Shown: positions 1 through 14,535 of the stretch, piece by piece
How positions within the stretch are numbered: position 1 is the first letter of the stretch
Layout: each line of letters opens with the position of its first letter
Assembly (NCBI GenBank): GCA_946902875.1
Contig: OX336345.1
Span: 19,003,395 to 19,067,394, forward strand
DNA: 64,000 bases
Direction: 5' to 3'
From: Nematopogon swammerdamellus
Taxonomy: Eukaryota > Arthropoda > Insecta > Lepidoptera > Adelidae
Made by a program: the position numbers and the translations under genes
The notes under the pieces: model-generated
Told to the model about the DNA's origin: nothing
Databases searched by the model: none
Seen by the model: the letters and a program-made list of their open reading frames with translations, nothing else

Positions 1-3000
1 AGACAAGGCAAATATACCTGTTGACTAATCATATAATATTTCATAAGATAAGGATCGAAAACAAAAACATACCAGATTAAACGAGTAATGTCAGCTGAAT
101 AGACCCTTAGTTAAAACAAACAAAAATGAAATAAATACTAACGCTTTTTACAAATAGTAATAGCCTAACCGCAAATTTATATTTAATCTATTTCTTTTAT
201 TATGACTTTGAAAACTGTTCATTGGTTCGAATATTATGATGATGTTTCGATTTACCATATTGACACTTTTTTCCAGTTTTGCGACGTTAATAATCACATA
301 TTGCTAATTAATACGTCCTTATTTGAAGTGCAAAGGTCGATTGAGTAGAATGTGTATGCTAATGACGTGCATTCATGATGCGGACTATTGTTTTCAAAAT
401 GGCCAACGACAATCGAATCGTCCGGCATTGTAGAGAATCATCAGCGAGCGTCGTCTATCGTTTAATTCGCTATTTATTGCATTCAGATTCAGACAATGGC
501 CGGCTCGATATCTCACTGAAGCGCTAATAGAGTATTCAGCCTTGACCGGACATGCTGCTCCGCGCAGCGTCGTGCCGGAGCGCGGGGGAGACACGAAGCG
601 AACGGAGGATGGAGGAGGGCGGTGGTGGGAGCGGTTCGAGCGAGACTAGTTGTCGTCCAGCTGCGAGCCAATCATAAAATAAATTACACCAGCATTAGCT
701 CGGTTTATTGGAGCAGGCGAACGAGAAACTCGTGTCGTGTCGACGCGTCGACTGCCAAGCCGACCGACCACGAGACGCTGCTGACAGCGGCTACCGTCGT
801 CGAGGGCACCTTCTTACCGAGCCGGACTCGATCTTGCGTCAGAGCTGCGAGGATCGATACTGTAGGTACCAGCCCAGAAGTGAGTTCTGTGGAAACCTTT
901 TCACTAGATATCGAAGACACGGCGACGACTCCCGCCGGGCCGCGCCGGCAGAGCGGCGCGCACGGCAAAACGAGGTCGTGAGTATTCCCGCCGCGTCTGA
1001 GCAACGAAGAACCTCTGTGAAACCATCATAATAACATATTCCCCTTGTACGCCGCGCCGCCGAATTACGTATTCAGCAAATAGTCTGCGGTTCGACATGT
1101 ACCTCCCAACCCCCCTCGCCTCCCACCCCGAGCGCTCGAGATGTGCTGTAAATGTGTGCTAGGCTAGAATATTCAAGCGCTTAATACTTTTTGTCAATGA
1201 TATTATATGCTAAAAAGGAGGTAGATAGGTTATACGAGCTCCTAAAGCGGCACATTAAATACAAACCCACAGTCCTGTTTGAAGTTAGTCGCGCACCAAC
1301 TACGCACGCGTTCAGACGTGCGCTCCTTCCTAAGTAGTTATCAGTTATACCAACCGCCACATAACTTGAATTCCCTCCCTTAATAATTGGAATAAGACTA
1401 TTCGAGTCGGCGCATCACTTTATAGTTCTTTCTGTCAACGTTTCAAATTCGTGCCGTGTGTGAGCACCGAATGTCGTATAGACAACGTATCTTTCTTAAA
1501 ATATCATTGCTTTTTGTGCTAAATTTACTAATATTAGGTAATTTAACTGGCTAATGTTTCACAATGTGTGTTACGATACGAGTTATTTTGTGATAGATAC
1601 ATTAATTAATTATTTGTAGTATGATGATAACTGTCACGACAGCCTCCGCTCTCTACTGGTTGTAGGTAGATAGACAGTTTGTGATGATTACGACACTCGT
1701 TGAATTGCAAGCTTTTATTGCGTTAGCGAGCGCTTGAGTGAGTGAGTGTATTGAAGGTTACGCTGCTCGCTGCGTCTGTCTCTAGGATGCGGACTGTGGG
1801 CTGCTGCCTGCCACTTGAAGTTAGCAAATGAGACTATGTAAATGCAGGTCGCTTCTAATTATCGAATGACGCACGTCGTCGCCGCCGGCATCGTTCGCAA
1901 CCTGACAGCGATGTAAGCGACTATTGGCGCGCATGCGCATGCGCATAGAGACGCAACACACACCCATCAACCCACGCTCGTGTTTCGTTCCCTGAATTTA
2001 GCATTCTTTGCAGAGATGGCGGCGGAGGTGGCTATCCGCCGCCGTATCAACTGTGCGCCTTCGCTTGGGGTGGTATGGTTTATCACAACTCTCAAGCAAG
2101 CACGACACGATCTTAACTCAATGCGCGACAGAACATCGGCGCGCGGCGCGATGTCGTGTCGTGCGTGTCGACTTGTGAGAAGCGACACGAGGAAGTGACA
2201 TGCATGCCCCCGACGACGAACGCCCCGCGCCGCCATTTGCCGCGTTCAGTCTCGCGCGACGCCATTGTTTCGCATGTAATAAATTATAATAATTGTTGTC
2301 TCGGAAATGTACATATCTATTTGGAGCACTCGGTGAGAGGCGAGGCTGTGATGAGGATGGCTGCGGCGCGGCGGAGGCGGCGGCGCGGAGCATGCATGCA
2401 TACATACCCCAGGTCCGTCATCGGGCGAGGACACGCGCCGCTGCCAAGTCGTAAAAAGTACGAGTTGCTTTAAATGTACTAAAATGCCATCTTGGTAATT
2501 ATTTAGAATTTTCCCTTCAAAAGGAAGTGGCCATGCAAGATATCGTCGAATTCAAATAAGCAGGAAACATAAATACGCGGCCTATCTTGGCAAGCGATCT
2601 AAATCTTAATTAAAACAACATTTTGTGAATCACTATTATATCACCTCGCGGTAAAAACAACTCGCCTGCTGTTTCATCTCGACGGCTAATTTATTTATTT
2701 ATTCTCCGACGGGTCGGCGCGGGGGAGCGGGGGGACCGGGGCCGCATTCACGTCTATTTCTGTATGGACAAGTCACTCGTGAACGACCCGAAAGAAGGTC
2801 ACTGACGTTTACACAACGTATAGCCGGTTGCACGCACACAGCCACGCCAACAGACAGCCGCACTCACACAACTAGACGCGACATGGCGCAGACGACTCCA
2901 ACAAAGAGTTAAATTAATCCACTCACTGCACCATTAATCAAATCTCCTAACAGTATCGGCCGGTACAGAGATTAGCGGAAAAGATGCTATTTTCCTACCG

Positions 3001-6000
3001 GACAATTAATATGTTTTGGCAAAGATACAAGATGCGAGCGAGGCGCGCGAGCCTGTACGGCTCGCGTCGCGTGACGCTCGTTAAGACGCCAACGACGATT
3101 GCTGCCGCTATTAATAATGATGATTGACGCGATAATGTGAACCAATTGCGCGAACTCGCGAGCGGACGCAGCGGACGAGTCGGCTTCCTGCGACGACGCA
3201 CGGTGGCTGCTGCGTTGAAATCTGGCACGGACGCAACAAGACCTTTGAACTCGAGGTCGCAAACGGCCTCTCAGACCCGCCGCCGCCGCCGCCGCTGCGG
3301 GCGCGGGCGACCTGCGGAGCCGACCTACCCCATTAATAAATTCTCCATAAATTCTCACGCAACCTTCGCGTAAAAGGAGACAACCATACACGCGATATTT
3401 ATTGCCATGAGTCACCTCGGGCAGTACATGTTTCAGTCGGCATCAGGAAGTGGTTACACGCCAGGAATACATTCAGCAAAACGAAGTTCGGCGATGAATA
3501 ATCTAGGCGTTGCTTTATGATTTACGACGAAGTCGGAGCCTCCTCGAAGCCTATCGAATCGAGCCTCGATTCTTATTCACGGCGCATATTTATTGGCCAT
3601 AGAAAAATATTGACATCCCAGCGCCGACGGTTTACCATCACCGGGATGGGGAGTGTACTGTGCGAACAGTTCCATTGACCGATTCCTTTTGTCTTGTTAT
3701 CTCGAGCGCGAGCGTGGGCTGCAGTGTTCGCGTCGGTGTGTGTGGACCGTGGAGTGATTGCTCGCACTCCACCTGTGTGGGTTTACACTTATATATAATG
3801 CTTGCTAAGTTTCTGTTTCGATGTCCGCTTCTATTAGAAAAGTTCAGGGGCCCGGCGGCGTTATTACGATCGGCTCGAATACGAACTGCCGTTGATTCCG
3901 CGTAGCGTGCGTGGGCAATAGTCGTTTGTGTCGTAATTAATGTATCTTGTTCCTCGGCTGTTGTGTCACTGTCGCGTCCGTTCGCACATCGTCAGCTTAA
4001 TTAATTCTACTTTGTCGTCTTTGCTCGATGTTTGCATTTCATAAATTATTGCTAACGTCTATCTTCGTTACGGTGTTTGCATTGATATCTTCACTGTTTA
4101 CAGCTTACGTGTTATCATTACCTACATCCTGAATGCCGTTTACAACATTTATAGCTAATTGATTGTTCTATACAATAACCTTGGCGCATCCCCTGCAGAC
4201 TTCTCATGTCTATTCCGTTCTTCGTGTAGAATCTTTATATCTCGCTAAAAAGAGATTCTAAATAGTTTTCAGATCCATAAAATAAGGAGAGGAGACGAAT
4301 AAATAGGCCTTTTAACGCAAACGGAGCCATGTTGACGCAGCCAGAGCCAGACGGGTCGGGCAGAAGCTCGAAGGTCGTCGTGTCGAAGCCTCCAGGCGTG
4401 TGATGTGAGCGGAGGTAATTACCACAGGCTGTTGGCCTCCCCTCCCCTCACCCCTCGCCTCGCCGCCCCTCCTCCGCCGCCCCCACACGGCCCCGAGGAG
4501 CCTCCGGCCGCCTCCACCCGTCGTCGAGTTCACTTTTTATTATATCAATTTAATTACGTATGGGTCGTTGGCTCAACGCTCGGCGGCGCGGTTTGATTCA
4601 TAATGGCGTAGATTTCCATTTTGTAGTTGCTTGTTGCGCAACTGACGCGCGAGTCCGATCGCCTTCTAATTGCGATATTTTTGTTTACCAGCTAGCTTCG
4701 GCTCGAGAAAAGTTGGCGCAAAGCTCGGCTACGGATAGATAGGGAATTGTGTTCCGCATTGCAGGCCGCGTTGGGTGGCAGGATTTGCTTCCTGCAAAAA
4801 TATGTGGAGCTACAAAATTTTGAGTGGCGGAATGTTTTGTGAACATACAAGAACGACGATGTGCGCCCATCGATCGTGCCGTGTTGTGTGGGCTTTGTCT
4901 ATTTGCTGATAAAAACGACGAGATAGCAGTATACAAATTGTAAGTGCTAGCACTGTATTATTGGATGGAATCCGATGTTGGGAAATCCGATGACGTGACC
5001 AATGATTCCGATTAAAATATTATGTTTTATTTTTAACACTGTGTTTACGAACATGTTTAAATGTATTTGAAAAACATGTAACATAACCGTCCATGCCCAC
5101 ACAATCACGGGCGATTATATTATCAATTCACTCTCAGAGATCCAAGACGAATGTACTCTGGGATCAGAGGTGGAGGTCGAGGCGGTGCGGAGGCGGTGCG
5201 GCGGTGGCGGCCGTGCGCTCGTGCTCGCTCCGTCTTCCACTCCCGTCACGAGCTCCAATCTTGATTGTTCCAAGTCCAACTCGATTCTATCCGCCGACAC
5301 ATAGACAATGTACAGTTGATATGTAAGACGGAACGAATTTTATTGGTAAGCATGAAGCGATATGGACATCGCATCGCACTGAAAGCTAAGTAGTTCTGCA
5401 GCCATGTAATGTATGAATAGATGTTCGTATTCAAAAGAAATATCGAACAATGCTAATGTGTCTGGCTGAAGTGGCACTGCTGGAATGCGTCCTCGATTGT
5501 GAATAACGTTCAACACGTGACGGATATGAAATTCATAACGTTTTTTCATCTATACAAGGCAGATTACCTACCGTATAAATAGGCCCGAGAAAAACAAGTT
5601 ATCAGATTGCCCGGGCGCGTATCGGCGGCGGAGTGTAACCAGCAATGCGCTCTGAGATCTTGCGCATGAGAATCTCGCCAGTAAACCTGTCCGCCGCGCC
5701 GACACGGAAGATGGCCGCGGCGATAGTCGAGAAAGTAAATACGCGCATGCAGTTAGCGGAGACAATGGGCAATGGCATTGCGCAACGCATCGGGCAGGCG
5801 ATACGCGTCATTGCCCGTCTCGGTCTGTGCGCACTTAAATACAGCCAATGCGAAGCAAATGTACCCACGGACGAGGCCATCGATGCAGTCAAGTGACCCA
5901 CCGCAATTAAACCAGATGTCAGATCAGATCACACAACTGCAGCCGACGACAAAGTCCGGTCCGATGCTGTTTCCAAGAAAGCATAATTTTGGTCGTAAAA

Positions 6001-7260
6001 GAGACGCTCCTAATGTTTTAATAAAATGAACGGTCCATCTATTAGTGAGCCAGAAATAAAGAGTGTCGGCGCGGAGAGAAAGAGAAGTTAATTAAAATGA
6101 CCTAGATAGCAGGCCGGCGGAACGCGAAAACGATACCGAAGCGGCTATCAATTGTGCGACTAGGAAACGGGGCCACAGAGTTGGCACTACTTGGCACGAC
6201 GACGGCTACGAACGGACGCGCCCATTTGCATGTTTGTTGCGTGGAAGGAAATATCTAATGTTCCACTCTCAATGCATACCAAGCAAATGTTTGGACAGTG
6301 TGACATTTCTGTGATTGTGATTGATAATAAAATTGAATTACGCTGTTGGCACACTAATTATTATCATTTCTTATTACTAGTGGGGGCAAAATACACACGC
6401 AAATCGGCCAACAATGGAGGTTGGCCGACCATGTATATTGGTCAATCGGAGCAATTATATATTTTGTTACAACACATTTACATATTGTCATTTCAGTCTG
6501 TGAAACCTTGTAGACAGAAATAGAGTAACCTATTATGATCTGGTTCGTTGCATACTATTATCTGCGCACCAGTGCATTAGTCATGCGTGGCCGGATATCT
6601 GCTAAATTACACAGTGTCCTCGACGTTAATAACATCACTCTTGAGTGCGTTGAATTACGCGTTTACTTAGTAACATAGGCATCGAATTACATTTATGATG
6701 ACAGAGTTCATTAAACTGATACTTAGAAGCCTTGAGACTCGTTTGGAATTGGATTTTGGAATTTCCAAAGTACTGTTAAGTTATGGACGGTACGTCGTCC
6801 GTGTGTATGTGTGACTTTTTCTGCGTAGGAAATGTCTTTAGTAGATTTCGATTATCGAATACATTTATACACACGGACTTGTGTATACATACATATATGG
6901 TTCGTTCGTGATGTCGGTGGTTTGGTTGATGGTCTGCGAACGATATTACGAATACATACTTCAGTTACTTCGTTTATCAAATACGTTTATGTTCTTTGTC
7001 TAGCTCCTACATTTTCCCAAGATTTAGTTATCCTGATTTCCGTTTAGGGGTAATAATAAATACCTAATGTAATATAATAACATTAGAATCTCTTGCATGC
7101 TGTTATCCAACCTTTCGTTGTGTAATCGCATGATATCCATTTCGACCGGCCTTCATTCTGACATTTGCGTTGGGTTATCGTATCGCACACGGCGATGAAC
7201 CCCTGACATTATGTGGCTATTTGTCTTCGAGGAAAATCCCGTATTTTGCTTCGACGACGA
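1..7260. other. Non-coding upstream region without a recognised gene
   Basis: AT-rich sequence alternates with GC-rich islands (about 541-1140, 1900-2450, 2700-3350, 4320-4530, 5150-5280, 5600-5900). Open frames are under 145 codons, mostly in overlapping pairs on both strands in GC-rich patches, with no recognised domains. Apart from the possible exon at 541-880, nothing else could be supported. The islands are candidate regulatory elements. Confidence 0.5.
541..1140 (+). promoter_or_regulatory. GC-rich island with possible untranslated exon (donor at 881)
   Basis: GC-rich sequence lies in an AT-rich surround. A strong donor-like AGAA|GTGAGTTC sits at 877-888. The open frames here (107-119 codons) overlap on both strands, and no protein family was recognised. 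It could be a distal promoter and leader exon of the downstream gene or an unrelated CpG-rich element. Confidence 0.2.
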
Positions 7261-10002
7261 CGCACTCTGGTTCGATACCTACCAAACGTGGACATGCACA
7301 CTTTTTTTCGAATTTCGATTTTTTTTTTTGCGGAATCTTATATGTCGGCTAAATACAAGCTGCTTTTATTCTTTCGTGATTTTCTACAAAGTTGACGGTT
7401 ACGGAGATAATCGACCGAATCTGATTTCGTTGTATGGAGATAGACACTTTTTATTATATTTCTCGAAATGTTAAAATTTGTTAGAGTAGTGAGTTACATA
7501 AACGTATTCTACACATGAGCCCCGACACGACTGTAAAAAAAACTCATCCCGCTACGTCCCGCTTTTCGTTTTATTTACATTTTAATTTTTTTTTCTTGCT
7601 TATTTTAAAAATAAAACACCATAGTGTGCCTACGTTACCAAACGAGTAATCCATTTGCAAGAGTCAATGCTTAACTTTAAAGTTTAATAAACAAAATATG
7701 TAAATTTTGAGTCAAACTTTAAAAATAAAGCATTCTGTAAACCCAATTTCTCGAGTAAAAAAGTGGTAATAATGTGCATATTACTTGTATTTTGTATTCT
7801 ATTGTAACAAAATCTACTAGAAATATTGAAACGTACAACATAATGTACTTTCCATGGATTTTTATAACGAAACATTACCTACTACACGAAAACAGATCGT
7901 ATAAAACGTAAAAACTTTTAAAAATAATTAATCATCCAGAATCATTCGTTTATTTCGTATCTATCCTTAAAACTGCGGCATGCCTGAGTATGCCGATACA
8001 CGAAATGAATACACAGACGCGTAATATAATAATGTATGTAGTTACATCTATCCTCAAAACTGTGGCATGCCTGAGTATGTCGATACTCTATAAAATTCTG
8101 ATATTACATTATATTTACTCATTACGTTTGTATCAAATTTCATAATTCATTATATCAAAACAGCTACAGGTCCGGGGCCTTGACTTGAGGAATTATTGAC
8201 GAAAATATACTGTACATTTATTTATTCTTATGTTGTCTTGCATTTAAGAGTATCGTCATTTGTCATTTGTAAAGAAATTTATAAATTCATCACTCAGTTG
8301 TAAAATTACACTTCTTGAGCAGAGCGAAGCGGCAACGTTGCATGAACGGTACAGTTAATCTATGATACAACTATTTTCCTGCGAAAGTATAAACACTGCG
8401 AAAGTACTGCCAGAAGAGGTTCGATCTCTCTTGATCTCACCACTTGGGGAAAAATAAATTCAAGAAGTAGAATTTATTGATGTAAGTTCACAACCTGATG
8501 TGCTAGATTGTTTTGAGTTTGTATAATTTGGTATCTCACCTATTCCTTTTTCTTTTGTCTCAGGAGCCGCCTTATTTCTGCAATGATTGCTCTCTTTGCA
8601 ACATCATTTCCCTTTATCAATCCATTCATCCTGATGGGGAGGAAGTAGCAAGCTTTCCCGAAGAGTATACGTTCATACTCTAGCCCTCCCCGTGAGTAGC
8701 AGTTGTAAGTTATATAAACTGAGAAACTGATTGCTACACTGCATACATTCTAAAGAAAAAAAACTCGTTATCATAAATTTAATTTAATTGACTACTATAA
8801 TTCATAACTAATGTGATATTCCCCAAAAATTGAACGAGCGAGTTACGTAATATAATTAACGAACTAGTTGTATCGTATCATAGATTAACTGTACCGTTCA
8901 TGGAATGTTGCCGCTTCGCTCTGCTCAAGAAGTGTAATTTTACAACTGAGTGATGAGTTTATAAATTTCTATACAAATGACAAATGACGATACTCTTAAA
9001 TGCAAGACAACATAAGAATAAAGAAATGTACAGTATATTTTCGTCAATAATTCCTCCAGTGAAGGCCCCGGACCTGTAGCTGTTTTGATATAATGAATTA
9101 AGAAATTTGATACAAACGTAATGAGTAAATATAATGTAATATCAGAATTTTATAGAGTATCGACATACTCAGGCATGCCACAGTTTTAAGGATAGATGTA
9201 ACTACATACATTATTACGCGTCTGTGTATTCATTTCGTGTATCGGCATACTCAGGCATGCAGCAATTTTAAGGATAGATACGAAATAAACGAAAGATTCT
9301 GGATGATTAATTATTTTTAAAAGTTTTTACGTTTTATACGATTTGTTTTCGTGTAGTAGGTAATGTTTCGTTATAAAAATCCACGGAAAGTACATTATGT
9401 TGTACGTTTCAATATTTCTAGTAGATTTTGTTACAATAGAATACAAAATACAAGTAATATGCACATTATTACCACTTTTTTACTCGAAAAATTGGGTTTA
9501 CAGAATGCTTTATTTTTATAGTTTGACTCAAAATTTACATATTTTGTTTATTAAACTTTAAAGTTAAGCATTGACTCTTGCAAATGGATTACTCGTTTGG
9601 TAACGTAGGCACACTATGGTGTTTTATTTTTATTTTTAAAATAAGCAAGAAAAAAAAATTAAAATGTAAATAAAACGAAAAGCGGGACGTAGCGGGATGA
9701 GTTTTTTTTACAGTCGTGTCGGGGCTCATGTGTAGAATACGTTTATGTGACTCACTACTCTAACAAATTTTAACATTTCGAGAAATATAATAAAAAGTGT
9801 CTATCTCCATACAACGAAATCAGATTCGGTCGATTATCTCCGTAACCGTCAACTCACAAAGAAAATCAAAGTCCGTCAAAGAAAATCACGAAAGAATAAA
9901 AGCAGCTTGTATTTAGCGGACATATAAGCTTCTGCAAAAAAAATTCGAAATTCGAAAAAAAGTGTACGTGTCCACGTTTGGTAGGTATCGAACCAGAGTG
10001 CG
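7261..10002. mobile_element. Large foldback element (1.1-kb inverted arms)
   Basis: The left arm at 7261-8372 reappears in reverse complement at 8866-10002. For example, CGCACTCTGGTTCGATACCT at 7261 matches the segment ending at 10002, and the segment around 8344-8371 matches 8868-8900. The arms differ by scattered substitutions and small indels, so both are old copies of one sequence. The spacer at 8373-8865 has no recognised gene. Each arm holds a direct repeat built on GGCATGCCTGAGTATG, about 70-80 bp apart (about 7978 and 8065 in the left arm). No transposase was recognised, so it is either a non-autonomous foldback transposon or an inverted duplication. No clear target duplication was found. 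Confidence 0.8.
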
Positions 10003-10370
10003 ACGCCACGCGAACGGAGAGTGAATAGCAGCTTGTGTTTATGTCGTGGTTGTGGTTGCCGAGTTCTTGTTGGAACATTTTGGAGTGTTTGTGTAATGAA
10101 TGCATTTACGTACAAATATCTCGAATGTGTCACATATCACGCTATTTGTGTAAATTTCCATCCGCCCCAGTCACATTTGATATGATAGTGTATGTACACA
10201 TAATGTGTGGGTACACAAGTATGTTTTTATGTTCGAGATAGGAGCTATGACTGGTACAGCTATGTGTGGAATCTTTCGCTTTGTTTATAGGCACTGATAG
10301 TACCATTTCGTTTCATGTTCCAAGTCGAACGTTGAATGTGTCTTATCAGTTATCATCATAATATCATATA
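10003..10370. other. Spacer without a recognised gene
   Basis: AT-rich sequence between the foldback and the TA-flanked element. Short open frames only; nothing recognised. Confidence 0.5.
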
Positions 10371-11333
10371 CCGTAGCGGCGGGTTACTTTGACTCTAGGG
10401 CATAACTTTGGCCCAAATCGAGAAATTGTTTCAACTTCACACCATGTCGCTACCACGAAACCAAACGTTGTAGTTCCTTCGCTAACCAATAGATGGCTAT
10501 ATAGATGCGTAGTACGTTTACCGACTCGCCGCGAGCAAGTTTGTTGGTCTGTGGCATTTGAAGTTTGACAGCTAAAACCGGCGAATTACTGTGCTGCAAA
10601 CTTATGAAAAACCTTAATAAATATATAATGATGATTTTCTATCGTACTTTTATTTATTTTGAACTATTTCTTACATTAAACCTGTCCTAGATATTCAATC
10701 TTACCGCCCTTGGGGGTTACTTTAGCCACTGATAGCTCTAAATGCGACTTTTCACCGATACATTTTCATGAGATTAAGTAACCCTTTCCTAAGAACAACT
10801 TTGGCCCAAACTTTACAAAAAAAAAAACCTAAGTTATGCTTAGCATATTTCTAAAATACACTTTGCATATAATTAGTTACATCTTTGAGCTTGTATATAA
10901 AATATAAGAATACTAAAATGACAATACCGAAACAAACTACAGATCAAATTCTAAAATTATTAAAAAAAATAAGCCAAAGTACACTGCGAAAATGTTTATT
11001 ACTAAAGTGTTTAGTAACGTCGTTTTTTACTCAAATTTGGTACCTAGTAAATAAAGTTAACTAAACCGGTTTAGTTGCGGCAACTAACCATAATTTAGTA
11101 AAACCCTCTTTTGTAACCAACTACCGAAGTATGGCTACTATTTACAAAATTAATTGTTGCTCTTTAACAAACAGTTAAGTAGGAAGCAATCAAACTGATT
11201 TACTAAACTCGGTTCAGTTGTGGTAACTGCTAGTTTTGTAGTCACCACAGCAACTAAACTGTTTTGTAACATATTACACTAAATTTAGTTACTAACTGAC
11301 TAATCGTTTTTTCAGTGTATCCCGCCGCTACGG
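10371..11333. mobile_element. TA-flanked non-autonomous DNA transposon (963 bp)
   Basis: It starts CCGTAGCGGCGGG and ends with the exact reverse complement CCCGCCGCTACGG. TA lies immediately outside both ends (10369-10370 and 11334-11335), as expected for Tc1/mariner-type insertion. There is no transposase frame inside. The interior has repeated GGTTACTTTGAC/ACTTTGGCCC-type segments at the left and repeated CTAAAC/GTTTAG segments at the right. Confidence 0.75.
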
Positions 11334-14300
11334 TAGACATATAAAACGTTATGTTATGTAACTCTATGCTATGGTGTTTATTTTATAAAATCTAGTAGCT
11401 ATCTACCTTCTCGATAGGTGGTAGGTCTTACTAGGTGCCTACGGTATTGTATTTTGAATTCTCCGAGACTTGAGGCTAATAAGAAATTATGTACGCTGAA
11501 TAGAAATTATATACGCTGAAATTATATATTTCATTGAACGCCCGTATTACCAAAAACTACCGTATACACAAAGCGAATACGATTTGCCAATCTCGGCAGC
11601 GCAGCGCCCGGCGCCGGCGCGGCGCGCGCGGAGCGGAGGCGACAAGGGACGGGACGGGCGCCCCGTGGCGTGGCTTTCAATTTGGCTTCAAACAGAACGG
11701 CAGCGGCCATCTTGCAAAATGGCGGCGGTCCGTCGTCGTCGCCATGGCGACGCTGCGCTGTGCGGAATCCCTTCCGGGGTGCCCGGACGTCGTCGTTAGC
11801 AACATGCCACCACGAGCCGGGGGCCCGTGACGACGACACGTCACACTGAAGGTCGGGAAAGCTTCTGAAAGAAAGACATTGTCTGTGGCATTGTGCTTGC
11901 GTGTGGGCGAGTGTGATGTGAGTTTAGAAATAAGCCTACTACCTTCATAATCGCTTTCAGATATTTTTCGAAATAAATGGAAAAAATAACTGTTATGTTA
12001 TTCTGTCCGCTGTATATATTACTTATCCATCTTCTCAATTGACTTGTTTAGATTTCGCGATAATTAATCAATCAACCATCCATCACCCAGACACCCGAAT
12101 GAACACCCACATGACAAACACTCCCAGGAGACCATATTATAATACCTACTTAGCGAGCGAATTTCAAGCTCAAGGCTTTTTGTACGCGCCGAATCGTGTT
12201 TGCTTCGTGTTTTTATTGCGCCAGTGAAACGGCGGAACAACTTTTATAAGGAGCCTATAAATAACCTTAATGGCGCAACATTATAAATGTCATTCCCTCG
12301 CCGTAAATAAAAGAATAACTAATCAAACTTTTCCTTCCCGATTGACCCTCTTTCGTAGAACGCAAAGTAAACACGGACGCCTCCCGTCCCGTGTCTGCCG
12401 TTAGCTGTGTCGTCTCCCCGACTCAAAGCCCTCCCTCCTCCGCCCTCTAGCGCGGCGGTGTGTGTAGGTGTCGCCCGACGTCCCCCCGCAAACCCGGGGC
12501 GGGAGGCGCGGCCAAGGGTGCACTGTCACCATTACTATCAATAACCCTTTACAGCCTGCACAGAAGAAATATTTGCTATCTGGAATGTTGTCTGTCTTGT
12601 GTTGTATGACCTATTTTTTACAACCCGAACCGGACAATAAGTTCTTTTCATTTATGTGATTTATTTTTTATCCGGTATCCGTAGTGTGGACAGCATATCA
12701 GCTATCTCGATCTATCCCATAGAGCCGACAGGATGCCGCTGTTCAATGAGGAATCGTGTCTTTTAGGGTAGGATGAAAGGAAATTTGCACACTCAGCAGG
12801 GGAGTGTTGTGTGCGCGTGGAGTGTCGCGGCTGACTGCACAGCCTGAGTAGCTCGGAGCCGACGACCGCCATTCACACAGCCTCCCTCACTCCCTCCTGT
12901 CGCGTCTTCTCATTTCTCTGCTTTTATGATCCTGTTCTCAATAATGTGGTCGCTGCGCTCGCTGGCTGCAAGCTTATCTTCCTCGTGGTGTGATTCATTA
13001 TTTATTTCATCTTAGTGTTTTAATTTTCCTGTTATCAAAATTATATAAATAAGAAGCCTTATAAAATGGGTTTTCCGCGTTGGCTATGACTCCATTTAAT
13101 GTGATTAATATTTCTCGTTTTGCCTATTTTATAAATTTATACCGATTACTGAAAGAGTTTCTACTCTATTCTACTCTACTCTACTCTATTCTACTCTACT
13201 CTACTCTGTTCTCTAATGTTCTGTTCTATTCTGTTCTGTTCTATTCTATTATGTTGCTATACTATCGTTATACCTATTTCTCGTTGTAGTTTAATGCCGA
13301 GTTGGAAGCCCAAGCATCTGCCCGCTCTGAATATAAGCAGACTCGTGAATGTGAATTAGCTTCAAGTACACCAGTACCCCCGAGATGCATACATTTAGCT
13401 ACTAACAAAATTACCGACCAGGCAGAGTAATTTCCAAAGGAAAACGTTGATAATGTAACGAGTAATAGCTGTTTAATGGCGTCTGAGGCCGTAATGTCTG
13501 TTTTGAATAGACGAGGGCGAGTGGAGGCTCAGTCTACCCTCTCCGCTCCCCCCATGGGCGGCGGAGGTCGGAGTGAATGGCTGCGGGGGCGCGAGGGGCG
13601 GCAGCTGTCGGTGACGCCACCCCCGGGTGCCCCCCAACTACCCCCGACCGACACACATCCATTACTAGCTATACATACAGACACCGCGCGTGCCGCCAGT
13701 AGGATTTCATACGTCCAATGTGTTTGATATACAGTGTTGTCTTACACGACCTTCTGTCAGCTCCGGGCTCCCCCACGAGCGAACATGAGATCTCGTAAAC
13801 TGTATATAGTGTGCCCCAAGTAACCCTTGTTAGTAGTCACCTCACTCACCTCGTTCGTAGTCTATCATAGTCTATGTGTAACACTGGGGCTTATTGTAAT
13901 GTGATTGCTCCTTTTGTCTGTGCTATCATATCATTACTTTCGGATTTGCCACTTTTCTTGCAGCTGTCATTTATGACGATGTTTCATTTGAGTTCCTACA
14001 CTACAACAGCATGTTTTCCTTAAACCGTTGAGCATGTAGATTTCATACACGTTTATTTGTCAACATTATAGCAGCCTCACCGCAATCAAATCAAATGGCG
14101 GAGCGTGTTAGCAGTGAAAAGGCCACAATTAAAAATTTCGCCATCTCTATTCAACGCGTGGCACACAATGGGGCGGCGCGAGAGTCGCTCTCCTCGCACC
14201 TCCGATTAAACAGATAATAAGAGGGAATGGAGAAAAAAGAAATAAATAACAACGCAGAGATGCGAGAGCTTGAGCATCGCTGCGGACAGCAGTCGTCCGT

Positions 14301-14486
14301 CAGAGAAACACTCGTCGGGAGGGTTAAATCCAAGAAAACAAAAGAAGAAAAGTCTTAACCCTCGAGAGTGTGCGTTAAACACTTTTGACGATCTCAGCTT
14401 GTCTCACCCATACATAACAATTTAAGTCCTTATGATTTTGATATCACTTCAGGGAGTGTATTATAATTTTAAGTGCGGTTTGTAAG
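11334..14486. other. Non-coding region with GC-rich islands and a pentanucleotide microsatellite
   Basis: GC-rich islands lie at about 11590-11830 (with CAAAATGGCGG at about 11717), 12370-12520 and 13520-13700. A CTACT/CTATT/CTGTT pyrimidine microsatellite runs over 13161-13255. Open frames are short, mostly two-stranded, and unrecognised. The islands are candidate regulatory DNA. Confidence 0.5.
13161..13255. repeat. Pentanucleotide CTACT/CTATT/CTGTT microsatellite
   Basis: Tandem five-base pyrimidine-rich units with C/T variation across about 95 bp, with an imperfect break around 13208-13222. Confidence 0.85.
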
Positions 14487-14535
14487 GTGGATGACCAATT
14501 TGAAGGAATCAACCAAAGCGAGTCTAGAGTTAAGG

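Noticed and set aside
2987..3415. 142-codon minus-strand open frame in a GC-rich patch
   Set aside because: Alanine-run product, overlapping frames on both strands, no domain. Treated as a CpG-rich non-coding island.
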